Part shown: positions 7,645 to 16,394 of the stretch, piece by piece
Layout of the letters: each line of letters starts with the position of its first letter
How positions within the stretch are numbered: the stretch's first letter is position 1
Assembly: GCF_014489515.1 (NCBI RefSeq)
Contig: NZ_CP060782.1
Coordinates: forward strand, 2,513,501 to 2,577,500
Direction: 5' to 3'
Source of the DNA: Sphingomonas sediminicola
GTDB taxonomy: Bacteria > Pseudomonadota > Alphaproteobacteria > Sphingomonadales > Sphingomonadaceae
DNA: 64,000 bases
The notes under the pieces: model-generated
The model's input: the letters and a program-made list of their open reading frames with translations, nothing else
Told to the model about the DNA's origin: nothing
The model's database searches: none
Program-made: the position numbers and the translations under genes

Positions 7645-9091
7645 ATGAAGCACGGAACCAACGGGGAGGTCGAGCTCAAGTTTGAACTAGACGGTCGCGC
7701 AGCCAAGAAGGCCCGTCGCCACCCTCTCCTGTCGAAAACGGATCATCGAACCAAGGTCCAAAGATCGATCTATTTCGATACGGACGACAGCGACGCGTAT
7801 CGGGCAGGCTATTCGCTCCGCGTGCGCGATGACGGCAATAGCTTCACACAGACGGTCAAGACGAACGGGGGATCTGCCGGTCTATTCGATCGGAGAGAGT
7901 GGGAAGCGCGGGTCGAGCAAATCGCTCCCGATCCAGACGCTCTGAGACAGACGCCTCTGGGCAAGATAAAGAAACTGACCCGCGACGCCAAGCCTGTGGT
8001 TTGGTCCGAGGTCGAACGCACGACCTGGCTGATCAATCGCGATGGCAGCATAGTCGAGGTAGCCTTGGACTCCGGGTCCATTCGCGCCGATGGCAAAGAG
8101 GCCCCTCTCCACGAGCTCGAGCTCGAATTGAGGCAAGGGAAGCAAGCTTCGCTATTCGCAATCGCTCAGGAGCTTGGCCGGGTGGTCCCGCTTCACGTTG
8201 GTGTTCTCAGCAAGGAAGAGCGGGGCCGGATGCTCGCAAGAGGCGCCTTTGGTCACGAACACAAGGCGAGAGCAATTGATCTCCGTAAGAAGATGGATGC
8301 CGGGCAGGCGTTTGCAACGATCGTTTATGAATGCATTCGGCATTTTCGCCTCAACGAAACGCTGATAATCGAGCAACGCGATCCGCACGCGCTTCACCAG
8401 GCACGCGTCGCAATAAGGCGCCTTCGGTCGGCGTTCACTTTCTTTAGGCCGGCGATTCAGCAGGGATCGCTCGAACCGCTCCGCGAGGAATTGCGCGGAT
8501 TCATTGCCCCTTCGGTGATGCTCGCAATCTCGACGTTTTCCTGGACACTCACGGGCCGAGTTAAGTGCGAACGCCCGCCGGAAGCTGACGGCGGCCCGCG
8601 ACAAGGCATATGACCAAGTTATCGGGACGCTGATGGCTCAAAGGTCTCGCGATATGCTCTTGGACCTTGTCGAATGGACCGTCTCGGCAAACTGGCGGAA
8701 GGATGCCGCGTCGGCTTCCATCGAAAAGTTCGCAACCCGTCGGCTCAACGCCGCCTGGAGAAAAGTCTTACGGAAGGGCAAAGGGCTAGGCGACCTAGGG
8801 CCGACGCGACTTCATCGGCTTCGGATAAGCCTCAAGAGGATGCGATATGCCGTGGACTTCTTTGCGCCGCTGTTTGCCAGGAAACAGGTTAGCAAGTTCG
8901 GTTCCTCGTTGGAGAAGATGCAGGATTGTCTCGGCCTGATCCACGACGAGATAGTCAGTCGGCGAATTGTTGCCTACTTTGGTCTTGGCGAGATGGGCAG
9001 AATGGAAATGACCACTCGATCGCGGCAGCTCAAGACGGTCGAGACACGCTTCAAACATCTGAAACGCCAACCGCTCTTCTGGAAAAGCTAA
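7645..9091 (+). pseudogene. CYTH-CHAD protein, interrupted by two frameshifts
   Basis: The first frame gives a CYTH (triphosphate tunnel metalloenzyme) domain over about residues 6-195: the N-terminal EVELKFELD (ExExK), SLRVRDDG, then HELELELRQG. This is followed by the start of a CHAD domain (HQARVAIRRLRSAFTFF). At about 8507-8511 the reading moves to another frame (FGDARNLDVFLDT), and near 8545-8555 to a third, which continues to 9091 with the second CHAD half (LHRLRISLKRMRYAVDFF). CHAD domains bind polyphosphate. The first break is at a CCCC run, so sequence error is possible; two breaks make real decay also possible. Confidence 0.75.
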
Positions 9092-9295
9092 TCCCCGGTC
9101 ACCGGAGCAGCACGATCGCAATCCCGTAGCCCTGACGATGTTCGAGCAAGTCACTGGCGCGGAGAAGAAAGCGGGGCCCGTTGCGGGGGCATGCTTTTGT
9201 CGAGCATTCCAGTAACGAACCCCGGCGTGCAGATACGCACTCTGCTGCGGTGGAAGACCTTACCCAAAGTTAGCGATAGCGTTGCCGAAGGCTGC

Positions 9296-9313
9296 GGGGA
9301 GGCTTCCCTCCCC
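9296..9313 (-). terminator. Hairpin after the PhoX-like gene
   Basis: A 7-bp perfect stem GGGGAGG / CCTCCCC with a 4-base loop starts 13 bp beyond the stop codon of the minus-strand gene. No T-run follows, so it may act as an RNA 3' end stabiliser rather than a full intrinsic terminator. Confidence 0.4.
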
Positions 9314-9326
9314 CGTAATTCGCCGA

Positions 9327-11321
9327 TTAGAGCAGATGGTCGTAAGCGCCAAACACGTGGCCGAAGTTCGCGTTTAGTACGATAACCGAGTCATCGATCA
9401 AGTGCAGCGAATCCAGGTTGCCGGATACCCGAACAGCCGCTTTTGGCGAGGCGGATGCGCCCGCAAGGTCGTAGGAATAATAGGTTGCTCCATCGAGCTC
9501 GGTCGTTCCCGAATAACGAAGGGCGGTCGCCCCCGTGATCTCCACGCTGCTTGAGCCGAAGAGGCCGAGCGTCCCGCCGGCGCCAAGCTCGATGATCCCG
9601 TCGCCGTTCCCATCGGCAAGCTGCACCGTCGTCAGGAGGTGGTCCGGGTTGCCTAGGTCGACGATCCGGTCGTTCCCGGTTTCGGCTCGATTATCGAAGA
9701 CGAAATAATCGGGACCGTTTCCGCCCCTCAATTGGTCATTGCCGGTTCCGCCAATCAGCTCGTCCGAGCCATTATCGCCATTGAGCTGGTCGTTGCCTGC
9801 GTCACCCGAGAGATGGTCGCTGCCATTGCCGCCATAGACTAGGTCGTTCCCTGAACCGGCCCGTGCCCAATCGTCGCCGTTGTTGCCGCGGAGCGTCTCG
9901 TCAGCAGCGCTTCCGAACAGATTGTCGTTGTCGTTTCCACCGATCAGGAATGGATCGTCGACATACATGACAAGCAGCTGGCCCTGTTCGACGGTGGCCG
10001 GATTCCCCGTTGCAGCGTGAACCTGAGCGTCGAGTAGATAGGCTCGCGTGTCGCCGTCGCCGAGGAGCGACGTGACATCGACGACGCCGGAACTTTCTTC
10101 GTCCTGAGTGATGAAGTTCGCTCCACCGACAACGAACTGCGCCGGGTTGAAGCGGGCCAATTCGCTGACGGCACCGCTCGCGATGTCATATTCCCAGACC
10201 CGGGCGACATAGGCGTTATTGCCCGGATCCTCCTGGACGATGACTTTGCCGTCTGCGACCGTCAGATTGTCGAACATGTGGCCGCCGAGATCGTCGCTCT
10301 CGACTACGGCCTTGATTGTACCGCCGGTCGTCGGATTGGTGATATCGTTGAACGTCAGCTGATAGACACGCGAGACGCCGGAGAAGCTGTTCGTCGTCGT
10401 AAAGTAGGCGACGCTTGGATTGTCCGGATCCCAAGCGAAATCTTCCGGCCGCAGGAAAGCCGTGACGCCTTCCGCATTGCTCTCCGCCTCGATCTGGGCG
10501 CCCGTCATGTTGCTGACGTCGCCGCTGGCTCCGATTTCGTTGAGAGTGAAGCTGCCGCTTATCGGGCTGCCATTTGACTCGGCGGTCACCCCAGTGACCT
10601 TGATGCCGTAGAAATCGCCTCCCGAAAGGCCCGCTTTCTCGATCTCGGTGCCCGTCGACTGCTTCTGGCCGACGTAAATGTACACCTGGCCGTTGCCGTT
10701 CGGAGGACTGCTATCGTCACTTACGGCAATGATCGTCTTGTCTTGCGCGTAGGGGTTCGCGACGATGTTCTCGAACGCGAGATTGCCAAGAGAAGGAAGC
10801 TCGTAGATCGTTCCGGCGTTCGCACCGGTGACGATCGTTGCGGTCGCACGACCTTCGGGCGTGTTCTCCTCGCCGGTAAGATAGATTCGCACCTGAGTGC
10901 CCAGGCCATCCGCCGAATTGAAGAGTGCTGAAGTCGCCGGCAAGTCGCCCGAACAAAAGCGGTTGAAGGCGGTCGTCGCGTTCACATAGCTGTCGGTCGC
11001 GTCGTCCCATTTCATCACCGTCTTGATGAGATCGTCAGCGCCGACGACCTGTAGGGTATTCGCATCGATAATGAGCTTGTCGACGTAGGCGCCGGTCGAT
11101 CCGTGGTCGCGCACCAGTCCAGCGCTCGACCCCAGCTCGTGGTTGACGAGCACGGTGATCGTGCCGTCGCCATTGTCGAATGCGCCGATGCCATCCGGGA
11201 TTCCACCGAACACGCCGTCGCCCGGCAGAGCATCACCAGTCGTAGCGATCGAAACGATTCGCACGTTGGGCTCGGAAGCGAGCAGGAACGGATCAACGGT
11301 GGTGGAAGGACCGGTAGGCAT
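9327..11321 (-). CDS. PhoX-like (DUF839) secreted protein with RTX calcium-binding repeats
   Basis: 664 aa without a classical signal peptide. Residues about 10-460 resemble the DUF839/PhoX beta-propeller family ([51 protein letters not shown]), which includes calcium-dependent alkaline phosphatases. Residues about 460-550 are RTX nonapeptides ([43 protein letters not shown]), the mark of type I secretion and calcium-driven folding. No type I exporter genes are in the window. Phosphatase activity is inferred and would fit the phosphate locus at 54-63 kb. Confidence 0.85.
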   Translation of the reverse strand: MPTGPSTTVDPFLLASEPNVRIVSIATTGDALPGDGVFGGIPDGIGAFDNGDGTITVLVNHELGSSAGLVRDHGSTGAYVDKLIIDANTLQVVGADDLIKTVMKWDDATDSYVNATTAFNRFCSGDLPATSALFNSADGLGTQVRIYLTGEENTPEGRATATIVTGANAGTIYELPSLGNLAFENIVANPYAQDKTIIAVSDDSSPPNGNGQVYIYVGQKQSTGTEIEKAGLSGGDFYGIKVTGVTAESNGSPISGSFTLNEIGASGDVSNMTGAQIEAESNAEGVTAFLRPEDFAWDPDNPSVAYFTTTNSFSGVSRVYQLTFNDITNPTTGGTIKAVVESDDLGGHMFDNLTVADGKVIVQEDPGNNAYVARVWEYDIASGAVSELARFNPAQFVVGGANFITQDEESSGVVDVTSLLGDGDTRAYLLDAQVHAATGNPATVEQGQLLVMYVDDPFLIGGNDNDNLFGSAADETLRGNNGDDWARAGSGNDLVYGGNGSDHLSGDAGNDQLNGDNGSDELIGGTGNDQLRGGNGPDYFVFDNRAETGNDRIVDLGNPDHLLTTVQLADGNGDGIIELGAGGTLGLFGSSSVEITGATALRYSGTTELDGATYYSYDLAGASASPKAAVRVSGNLDSLHLIDDSVIVLNANFGHVFGAYDHLL

Positions 11322-11482
11322 CGCCTTACTCCTCTGCTTGGAAAGCAGATTAGCTACGGACGGGCGATTTCAGATCGCCGTTCGGACAGGTGACACGCGC
11401 GAGACCGAATGATGAAAGTTGGAGGCGAGGTGCAATTCGAAACTTCACTCATCGCCAAGAGAATCCGCTCCTGACGGCGCGC

Positions 11483-11878
11483 CTAACGCCCAAACTTGAA
11501 AGCAGTGAAATTTCCGAGAGCGCATATGCGTCCGAACGGAAGAAGAGTGACCTGCTCACCAGATCGGACAAGGTCGCCCTTACAGTAATAGGCAGCATTG
11601 GAATCCGGGATCACCGTCTGACCCGGCGAAAATCCGCAACTGTCCTCTAGGGTGCTAACCCAAATCACCTTGTCCTCCTCATAAAGAAGGACGTGGGGAT
11701 CCGAGTTCGAAATGCGGAAGACCCGACCCGATTCGACCCCGATGCAGCGTTGACTTTTCACCGGCAGTCGGCCTGCGAGCTCAGCCACTCTTTGAGGCGG
11801 AGGCGCTACTGGTTCCGGCGCCCCCTTCGCGCAAGAGCAAGCTAAAAGGGCGACCAGCACGACAGTCTTATTGCTCAT
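11483..11878 (-). CDS. Putative lipoprotein, unknown function
   Basis: 131 aa. The N-terminus MSNKTVVLVALLACSCAKG is a short lipoprotein signal with a lipobox-like LACS-C, followed by a proline-rich linker (PEPVAPPPQR). The mature part has three or four Cys residues and no known motif. A periplasmic or outer-membrane lipoprotein is inferred. It is a single gene with no obvious operon partner. Confidence 0.6.
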   Translation of the reverse strand: MSNKTVVLVALLACSCAKGAPEPVAPPPQRVAELAGRLPVKSQRCIGVESGRVFRISNSDPHVLLYEEDKVIWVSTLEDSCGFSPGQTVIPDSNAAYYCKGDLVRSGEQVTLLPFGRICALGNFTAFKFGR

Positions 11879-12177
11879 TAGAACAATCCGATTTCCCCAA
11901 TATTCAAATCATTTATCAGTCCGCAGAGGGTCTCGGGCCACCAATTCGCAATAGCAAACAAAGAAATGCGACCTCCGGCCCGAAGACGAACAAGATATGC
12001 AGAGCACCCTCAACGACCAAGGCCATGACCGAAACCGGCAGGCGAACCCATCGCCTCAAAATTTCGACCCAGTGCTCCAACCCCAGCTCCTCGCTTGCGG
12101 ACGCGCTGCGAGACTCTTCTCAGTCAAAACCAAGGCGCAGCCATGACCGATGGATGAAAGTTGCGAGACGAAAGGTA
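11879..12177. other. Intergenic stretch with no supported gene
   Basis: About 300 bp between the lipoprotein gene and the alpha/beta hydrolase gene. The only candidate is a minus-strand 36-codon ATG frame (MALVVEGALHILFVFGPEVA) that would encode one hydrophobic helix. It has no clear ribosome site and I do not call it. Confidence 0.4.
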
Positions 12178-12897
12178 TCATTCGCGACTTTCCAGGAACT
12201 GTTCGACTTCCCTCACCACATCGCGCGCCGCTCTGGGAGAGATTGCAAATGCCATATGATGGCAATCAAGCTCGGCCTGCGCGTCGCGCTCATGATCAAG
12301 CCCTCGTGCTGCCCGGGGTGCGATCAGCCCATCGCGCCTGGACCAAATCGCGAGGTGTGGAACGGGCGGCTTATCAGTGATCCGCGGAATCGGTGGATCA
12401 TCGACCTTGTGATTGGCTACCCACTCGTACAGCCGCCAGACATTGTTCTGCTTTGGATGACCGGAGAAAGGGGTGCCGAGGGTTATGACCGCCCTTACGT
12501 TTGCAGCGTAATAACGGGCATACTCGCGAGCATAGAGACCCCCAAGACTCCAGCCCACAATGACTATTGGCCGATCGTGGCCAAGGCCATCGACCCTTGC
12601 TGCAAGAATCTCGATCGTGTCCGGCTTTGCGCCGAAGTTCCATCCTTGCTTCCAGCCATGAACCCTGAATCCCGCGCGAGCGAGTTCGCGTCGAAGGGAA
12701 AACGTGGTCTGATCACTACAGAGGAAGCCCGGGATCACCAGCACAGGCTGTCCGTGCAACGGGCCGAGCGGACCTCGTTTCCGGAATGTGCCAATCATCC
12801 GGCCGAAGTTCCAGAGGAGCTCGCCCCAATTTCCTTGAGATGGTGGGGCGTCGTCCCCCTCCCACGCCGGCTCATGACTTTGCGTCGATCTCCTCAC
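12178..12897 (-). CDS. Alpha/beta-hydrolase (esterase/lipase-like)
   Basis: 239 aa. The nucleophile elbow GWSLGG is near residue 115, preceded by the oxyanion strand VLVIPGFLCSD. A candidate acid lies in the IWSRRDGLIAP segment and the His in CHHMAFA near residue 215, completing a Ser-Asp-His triad. No signal peptide. The PGFL…GWSLGG…LGTPFSG pattern is that of triacylglycerol lipase or PGAP1-like esterases. It is followed by a GT4 glycosyltransferase gene on the same strand 38 bp upstream and may share its transcript. Substrate unknown. Confidence 0.8.
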   Translation of the reverse strand: MRRSTQSHEPAWEGDDAPPSQGNWGELLWNFGRMIGTFRKRGPLGPLHGQPVLVIPGFLCSDQTTFSLRRELARAGFRVHGWKQGWNFGAKPDTIEILAARVDGLGHDRPIVIVGWSLGGLYAREYARYYAANVRAVITLGTPFSGHPKQNNVWRLYEWVANHKVDDPPIPRITDKPPVPHLAIWSRRDGLIAPRAARGLDHERDAQAELDCHHMAFAISPRAARDVVREVEQFLESRE

Positions 12898-12935
12898 CGA
12901 GTCTCATCGGCTCCCCAGATTGGCAAAACGCTTAC

Positions 12936-14000
12936 CTAGGCCGCTTCGCGAACGGGAGTGCGTTGCGATGTTTCGCTTGCGAGGCCTGTTTCGAACAGGT
13001 CTGTGCAATGCTCCCAAGAGTAACGCCGACCTTCAGCGACCGCGGCGCCCCGGTCGGCGGTGAGAGCGAGATGGATTGCGGCGCCCAAATCTTCATCGAG
13101 CGCCCCAATTCGACGAGACCCGTCATGAACGCCTCGGCCGTCTTCTCCGATAATGTCGAGCGGCCCTGGAACGGGATATGCAGCGACCGGCACGCCGCAT
13201 GCCAATGCCTCGATATTGACCAATCCAAACGTATCCGTCCGGCTTGGGAACACAAATACGTCCGCCGCCGTATAGCAAGACGCCAACTCCGCGCCGTGCA
13301 TCGCGCCCATGAAGACAACTTTGGGGTAACGCCGCGACAGGCTTTCGAGCGCTGGCCCATCACCGACTACGACCTTCGTTCCGGGCACATTGCAGTCGAG
13401 AAAAGCCCCAATGTTCTTTTCTACTGATACCCGCCCGACGTTGAGCAGCAGCGGCCGAGGAAGCCTGAACAATGCAGGATGCGGACAGATGTGGGGGCTG
13501 AACTGGTCGAGGTCCACACCACGCGGCCAAAGATGTGTTTGCGCAATTCCGTGCCGGTTGAGTTCCCTCTCAAGCGTTGCTGTCGCCGAGAACGTGCGTT
13601 CCGCCGCGCCGTGAAAACGCCGCATCACCTTCCAGATCCATTCGGCCGGAATGCCTGTCCGGATCGAAACATAGTCGGGAAAGCGCGTATGGAATGCGGT
13701 CGTGAATTGACGATTGCGCTTCAAGCACCAGCTGCGTGTCGCCCAGCCGATCGGACCTTCGGTCGAGACATGAATACGGTCAGGTGCGATCCGGTCGAGC
13801 ATTGCGGAAACCTGCCGCCCGCAAGCGATCGCGAGGCGAATTTCGGAATAAGTCGGACACGGGATAGTCCGGAACATGCCCGGCTCGATGACGACCACCT
13901 CATGTCCGCGGCGCTGCAGATGCTCGACGGTCGTATCGAGCGACCGTACGACTCCATTTACCTGCGGACGCCAGGCGTCGGTAGCGATCGCGATCCTCAC
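12936..14000 (-). CDS. GT4-family glycosyltransferase (GDP-mannose-dependent type)
   Basis: 354 aa from a GTG at 14000 (VRIAIATDAWRPQVNGVVRS); the frame is open further upstream but that part overlaps the neighbouring gene. The N-terminal QVNGVV glycine-rich turn, the central LLNVGRVSVEKNIGAFLD and the C-terminal FVFPSRTDTFGLVNIEALACG (EX7E motif) are diagnostic of GT4 enzymes such as alpha-mannosyltransferases acting on membrane glycolipids. It starts 7 bp after the LpxH-like gene ends, so the two form an operon, probably in envelope glycolipid synthesis. Confidence 0.88.
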   Translation of the reverse strand: MRIAIATDAWRPQVNGVVRSLDTTVEHLQRRGHEVVVIEPGMFRTIPCPTYSEIRLAIACGRQVSAMLDRIAPDRIHVSTEGPIGWATRSWCLKRNRQFTTAFHTRFPDYVSIRTGIPAEWIWKVMRRFHGAAERTFSATATLERELNRHGIAQTHLWPRGVDLDQFSPHICPHPALFRLPRPLLLNVGRVSVEKNIGAFLDCNVPGTKVVVGDGPALESLSRRYPKVVFMGAMHGAELASCYTAADVFVFPSRTDTFGLVNIEALACGVPVAAYPVPGPLDIIGEDGRGVHDGSRRIGALDEDLGAAIHLALTADRGAAVAEGRRYSWEHCTDLFETGLASETSQRTPVREAA

Positions 14001-14007
14001 GCTGCGG

Positions 14008-14898
14008 CTAGCTGATTCGAGGGATGGGGGCTGCCGCGCTAGCTTCGTTCCGTTTGCGCTCGGCCCAGTTGAGAATCTCCATCTGCCCGTCTGCGTGCTC
14101 AACCAGAGCGGTGCAGCTCTCCACCCAGTCCCCATCATTGTAATAAGTGACGTCGCCGATCTGACGGACCTCGGCAGTGTGAATGTGGCCGCAGACGACG
14201 CCGTTAGCGCCGCGTTCGAACGCCGCACGTGCGACAGCCTCCTCGAAGCTGGAAATGAACTGGACGGCATTCTTGACCTTCTTTTTCAGGAGGCCTGACA
14301 GCGACCAGTAAGGCTTGCCTATCATCCGGCGGCAGCGGTTGAGAGCAGCGTTCAGCTTGAGCAGCATTGAGTATGCGCTGTCGCCAAGGAACGCGAGCCA
14401 GCGCGCATAGAGGACGACGCCGTCAAATTCGTCGCCATGGACGATTAGCAGAGTCCGCCCATCTGCCGTGACGTGCACAGCTTCGGGCAGGATTTCGACG
14501 CCGCCAAAGTGAAGCCCGATATAGTCGCGGAAGACTTCATCGTGATTACCGGGAACATAGATGACCCGCGTTCCATGCTTCGCCATCTTCAACACGCAAC
14601 GGACGATATCGTTGTGGCGTGGCGGCCAGTACCAACCCTTTCGCAGCTGCCAGCCGTCGATGATGTCGCCGACGAGGTAAAGGGTTTCGCACTCGATCGC
14701 CTTGAGGAAGTCGAGCAGTATCTCCGCATTGCATCCAGGAGTCCCAAGATGCGTGTCGGAGATCCAGACGGTGCGGAATACTAGTCTTGGGCGATGAGGT
14801 TCGAAGTGAATGGGTTCCTCAATCCACTTAGGCGTCAGTCGCCCTGCAGCGGAAGCACTCCGACCTACGATCAGATCATTCGGCAGACTGTTGGACAC
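14008..14898 (-). CDS. UDP-2,3-diacylglucosamine diphosphatase-like metallophosphoesterase
   Basis: 296 aa. All calcineurin-type metal motifs are present: SDTHLGTPG near residue 47, GDIIDGWQ near 77, GNHDEVF near 117, HGDEFDGV near 154 and GHIHTAE near 238. This matches the LpxH-like UDP-2,3-diacylglucosamine pyrophosphatase family, but the long N- and C-terminal extensions are those of the paralogous group often found beside GT4 glycosyltransferases, as here. A glycolipid role is more likely than the essential lipid A step. Confidence 0.85.
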   Translation of the reverse strand: MSNSLPNDLIVGRSASAAGRLTPKWIEEPIHFEPHRPRLVFRTVWISDTHLGTPGCNAEILLDFLKAIECETLYLVGDIIDGWQLRKGWYWPPRHNDIVRCVLKMAKHGTRVIYVPGNHDEVFRDYIGLHFGGVEILPEAVHVTADGRTLLIVHGDEFDGVVLYARWLAFLGDSAYSMLLKLNAALNRCRRMIGKPYWSLSGLLKKKVKNAVQFISSFEEAVARAAFERGANGVVCGHIHTAEVRQIGDVTYYNDGDWVESCTALVEHADGQMEILNWAERKRNEASAAAPIPRIS

Positions 14899-15011
14899 GG
14901 CACCCTCCCGCCTCCTTGATATGGAACAGAGTAGGTCTGGGCCGTGTCAGCCGAGTTGCGTGACTGCTACAGTCTTATGGCGCCTTATCGCTTGCCCGTG
15001 ATTATTCCGCG

Positions 15012-15041
15012 AATGTCCGCTTTGGGTGGAAAGACGACATT
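15012..15041 (+). repeat. Dispersed ~30 bp inverted repeat, copy F
   Basis: Forward-orientation copy (AATGTCCGC, TTTGGGTGGAAAG, ACGACATT) in the gap between the LpxH-like gene and a small plus-strand gene. Confidence 0.75.
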
Positions 15042-15067
15042 AACGCCTCCCTGCGATTGAGACAAAA

Positions 15068-15238
15068 ATGTTCACGTTCGCCTTCATCGTTTTTCTTTTG
15101 GCATCCTTGCTGGGAGTATTCCTGGCGCACAGAAAGCGCCAAAGGCGTTGGCTCCTAATAACGCTACCCTTCTTAGTTGCGCTGGCTCTTTACGGGATAA
15201 TCGTGTTCGCTTGCTTCTTCGGCAGCAGCTGCCTGTAG
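15068..15238 (+). CDS. Small two-helix membrane protein
   Basis: 56 aa, MFTFAFIVFLLASLLGVFLA, then a basic linker HRKRQRRW and a second hydrophobic helix LLITLPFLVALALYGIIVF, ending CFFGSSCL. It is a plausible small inner-membrane hairpin protein. The ribosome site is weak. Its stop codon overlaps the start of a dispersed repeat, the same arrangement seen at three other genes here, which supports it as a real transcription unit end. Confidence 0.45.
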   Translation: MFTFAFIVFLLASLLGVFLAHRKRQRRWLLITLPFLVALALYGIIVFACFFGSSCL

Positions 15239-15266
15239 TGTCCGCAATGGGTGGAAAGCGGACATT
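15237..15266 (+). repeat. Dispersed ~30 bp inverted repeat, copy G
   Basis: Forward copy, one of the two best (AGTGTCCGC, AATGGGTGGAAAG, CGGACATT), beginning on the stop codon of the small membrane protein gene. Confidence 0.8.
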
Positions 15267-15317
15267 GGCGCTTGCTCAAATCGAGTCGAACGAATTGGTT
15301 CGCCATCGCTACGGCAG

Positions 15318-15911
15318 TCACTTCTTCGATACCTTAACTTCAGCGTTTTGAACCGACCGTACGGCGTAGCCATTCGGTCCTGCGGCCGCTGTGGCTTTGT
15401 AGCTCTCAATCACTGCCTGACAGGCTGCATCGACCAGTTCCGGCCGCTCGTTTTCAGGATATTCCACGCAATCAGAAACGCGACCGTGTTCATCAACGGC
15501 GAACATCACCTTGGCATAGCCCGACGAGCGAGCCCCTTTGGGAATTTGGTCTACTTTAACCGTAACGTCAGGCGGCCTGAGGTTCGGAGGCGGATCGTCT
15601 CCGACCGCCCATGTCACTCCGGCTCGAAAGACACCCTGGACGGGTGATCCGTCGGTCCACTTCGCCGGTGCCAGCTTCGCACGCTTTTTGATGATGTTGC
15701 AAGACAGACTGTCGAGGTAACTGTCATTGCTGCTGATCTCGACGTCGCAAGCCTGGATTGAGCCGTCGGGCTTCACCGTGACTCGATAGGTCAGCCAGCG
15801 CGTGACCCCGTTGATCTGGTGGTAGGCCGGCATGTCATCGGGCGACCACCACTTGAGGAAATCGATGGGAACCGGAGCGCTCAATTGAGCGGCAAGTGCA
15901 ACCCAGATCAT
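15318..15911 (-). CDS. TonB C-terminal-like (energy transducer) protein
   Basis: 197 aa. A short N-terminal hydrophobic stretch (MIWVALAAQLSAPVP) may be a signal. Two repeats of the TonB-C-like pattern follow: YRVTVKPDGSIQACDVEISS with a downstream CNIIKKRAKLAPA, and GYAKVMFAVDEHGRVSDCV with ACQAVIESYKA. Such tandem TonB-C folds are common in sphingomonad periplasmic proteins of unknown role. No membrane-spanning proline-rich TonB region is present, so it is not a classical TonB. Confidence 0.7.
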   Translation of the reverse strand: MIWVALAAQLSAPVPIDFLKWWSPDDMPAYHQINGVTRWLTYRVTVKPDGSIQACDVEISSNDSYLDSLSCNIIKKRAKLAPAKWTDGSPVQGVFRAGVTWAVGDDPPPNLRPPDVTVKVDQIPKGARSSGYAKVMFAVDEHGRVSDCVEYPENERPELVDAACQAVIESYKATAAAGPNGYAVRSVQNAEVKVSKK

Positions 15912-15968
15912 GCGTTCAAGTTTGCATTGGTCTCAGCCATTGTCGATATGCGTCAGCTTCTAGCTTCT

Positions 15969-15998
15969 AATGTCAGCTTTGGGTCGAAAGCGGACATT
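15969..15998 (+). repeat. Dispersed ~30 bp inverted repeat, copy H
   Basis: Forward copy (AATGTCAGC, TTTGGGTCGAAAG, CGGACATT) in the divergent promoter region between the TonB-like gene and the next plus-strand gene. Confidence 0.8.
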
Positions 15999-16030
15999 GC
16001 GCGTCGTCACCATTTCCATAAGGTTCGCTG

Positions 16031-16366
16031 ATGAACACGGCGACGCTCCGACAGCGCCTAATCGCTATTCTCAACGAAGAAGAGCGACCAAATGTTGATT
16101 GGCATGCCGTTGAGGACCTCTGCACGAAGCTCTCTGACGATCTCGAAAATCACCCCAATCAGGACTGCCCTCACATCGTCCATCACTTCCTGGCGGACGC
16201 GGACATAAGGGCGAAAGATGCCGAATATGGCCGAAAGCAGCGGGTTGAAATCAGGCGCTTTGCCGACACCGGCGAATGCGATGACAGCAAGCCGGTTTCT
16301 GGCCGTGGTTGCTTGGCCGTCGCTATCGTTTGCCTCGGTGCGCTACTATTCTGGTGGCTAAGCTAA
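16031..16366 (+). CDS. Small protein with C-terminal membrane anchor
   Basis: 111 aa. The N-terminal two thirds are soluble and acidic (RQRLIAILNEEERPNVDWH, LSDDLENHPNQDCPHIVHHFL). The C-terminal 20 residues are one hydrophobic helix (LAVAIVCLGALLFWWLS), so it is probably a tail-anchored inner-membrane protein. No family recognised. The TAA overlaps the next dispersed repeat. Confidence 0.55.
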   Translation: MNTATLRQRLIAILNEEERPNVDWHAVEDLCTKLSDDLENHPNQDCPHIVHHFLADADIRAKDAEYGRKQRVEIRRFADTGECDDSKPVSGRGCLAVAIVCLGALLFWWLS

Positions 16367-16394
16367 TGTCCGCAATGGGTCGAAAGCAGACGCT
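16365..16394 (+). repeat. Dispersed ~30 bp inverted repeat, copy I
   Basis: Forward copy (AATGTCCGC, AATGGGTCGAAAG, CAGACGCT) beginning inside the stop codon of the tail-anchored protein gene. It is the rightmost copy found in the window. Confidence 0.75.

Noticed and set aside
11380..11410. GTGTCAC and CTGTCCG next to each other upstream of the PhoX-like gene, as a Pho box
   Set aside because: The two half-sites are only 7 bp apart, not 11, so the geometry does not fit a PhoB site.
11923..12060. Minus-strand 36-codon hydrophobic frame before the alpha/beta hydrolase gene
   Set aside because: No ribosome site or conservation evidence; too short to support.
15148..15351. Plus-strand open frame containing MGGKRTLALAQIES
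   Set aside because: It is the translation of a dispersed repeat copy, a recurrent false gene in these genomes.
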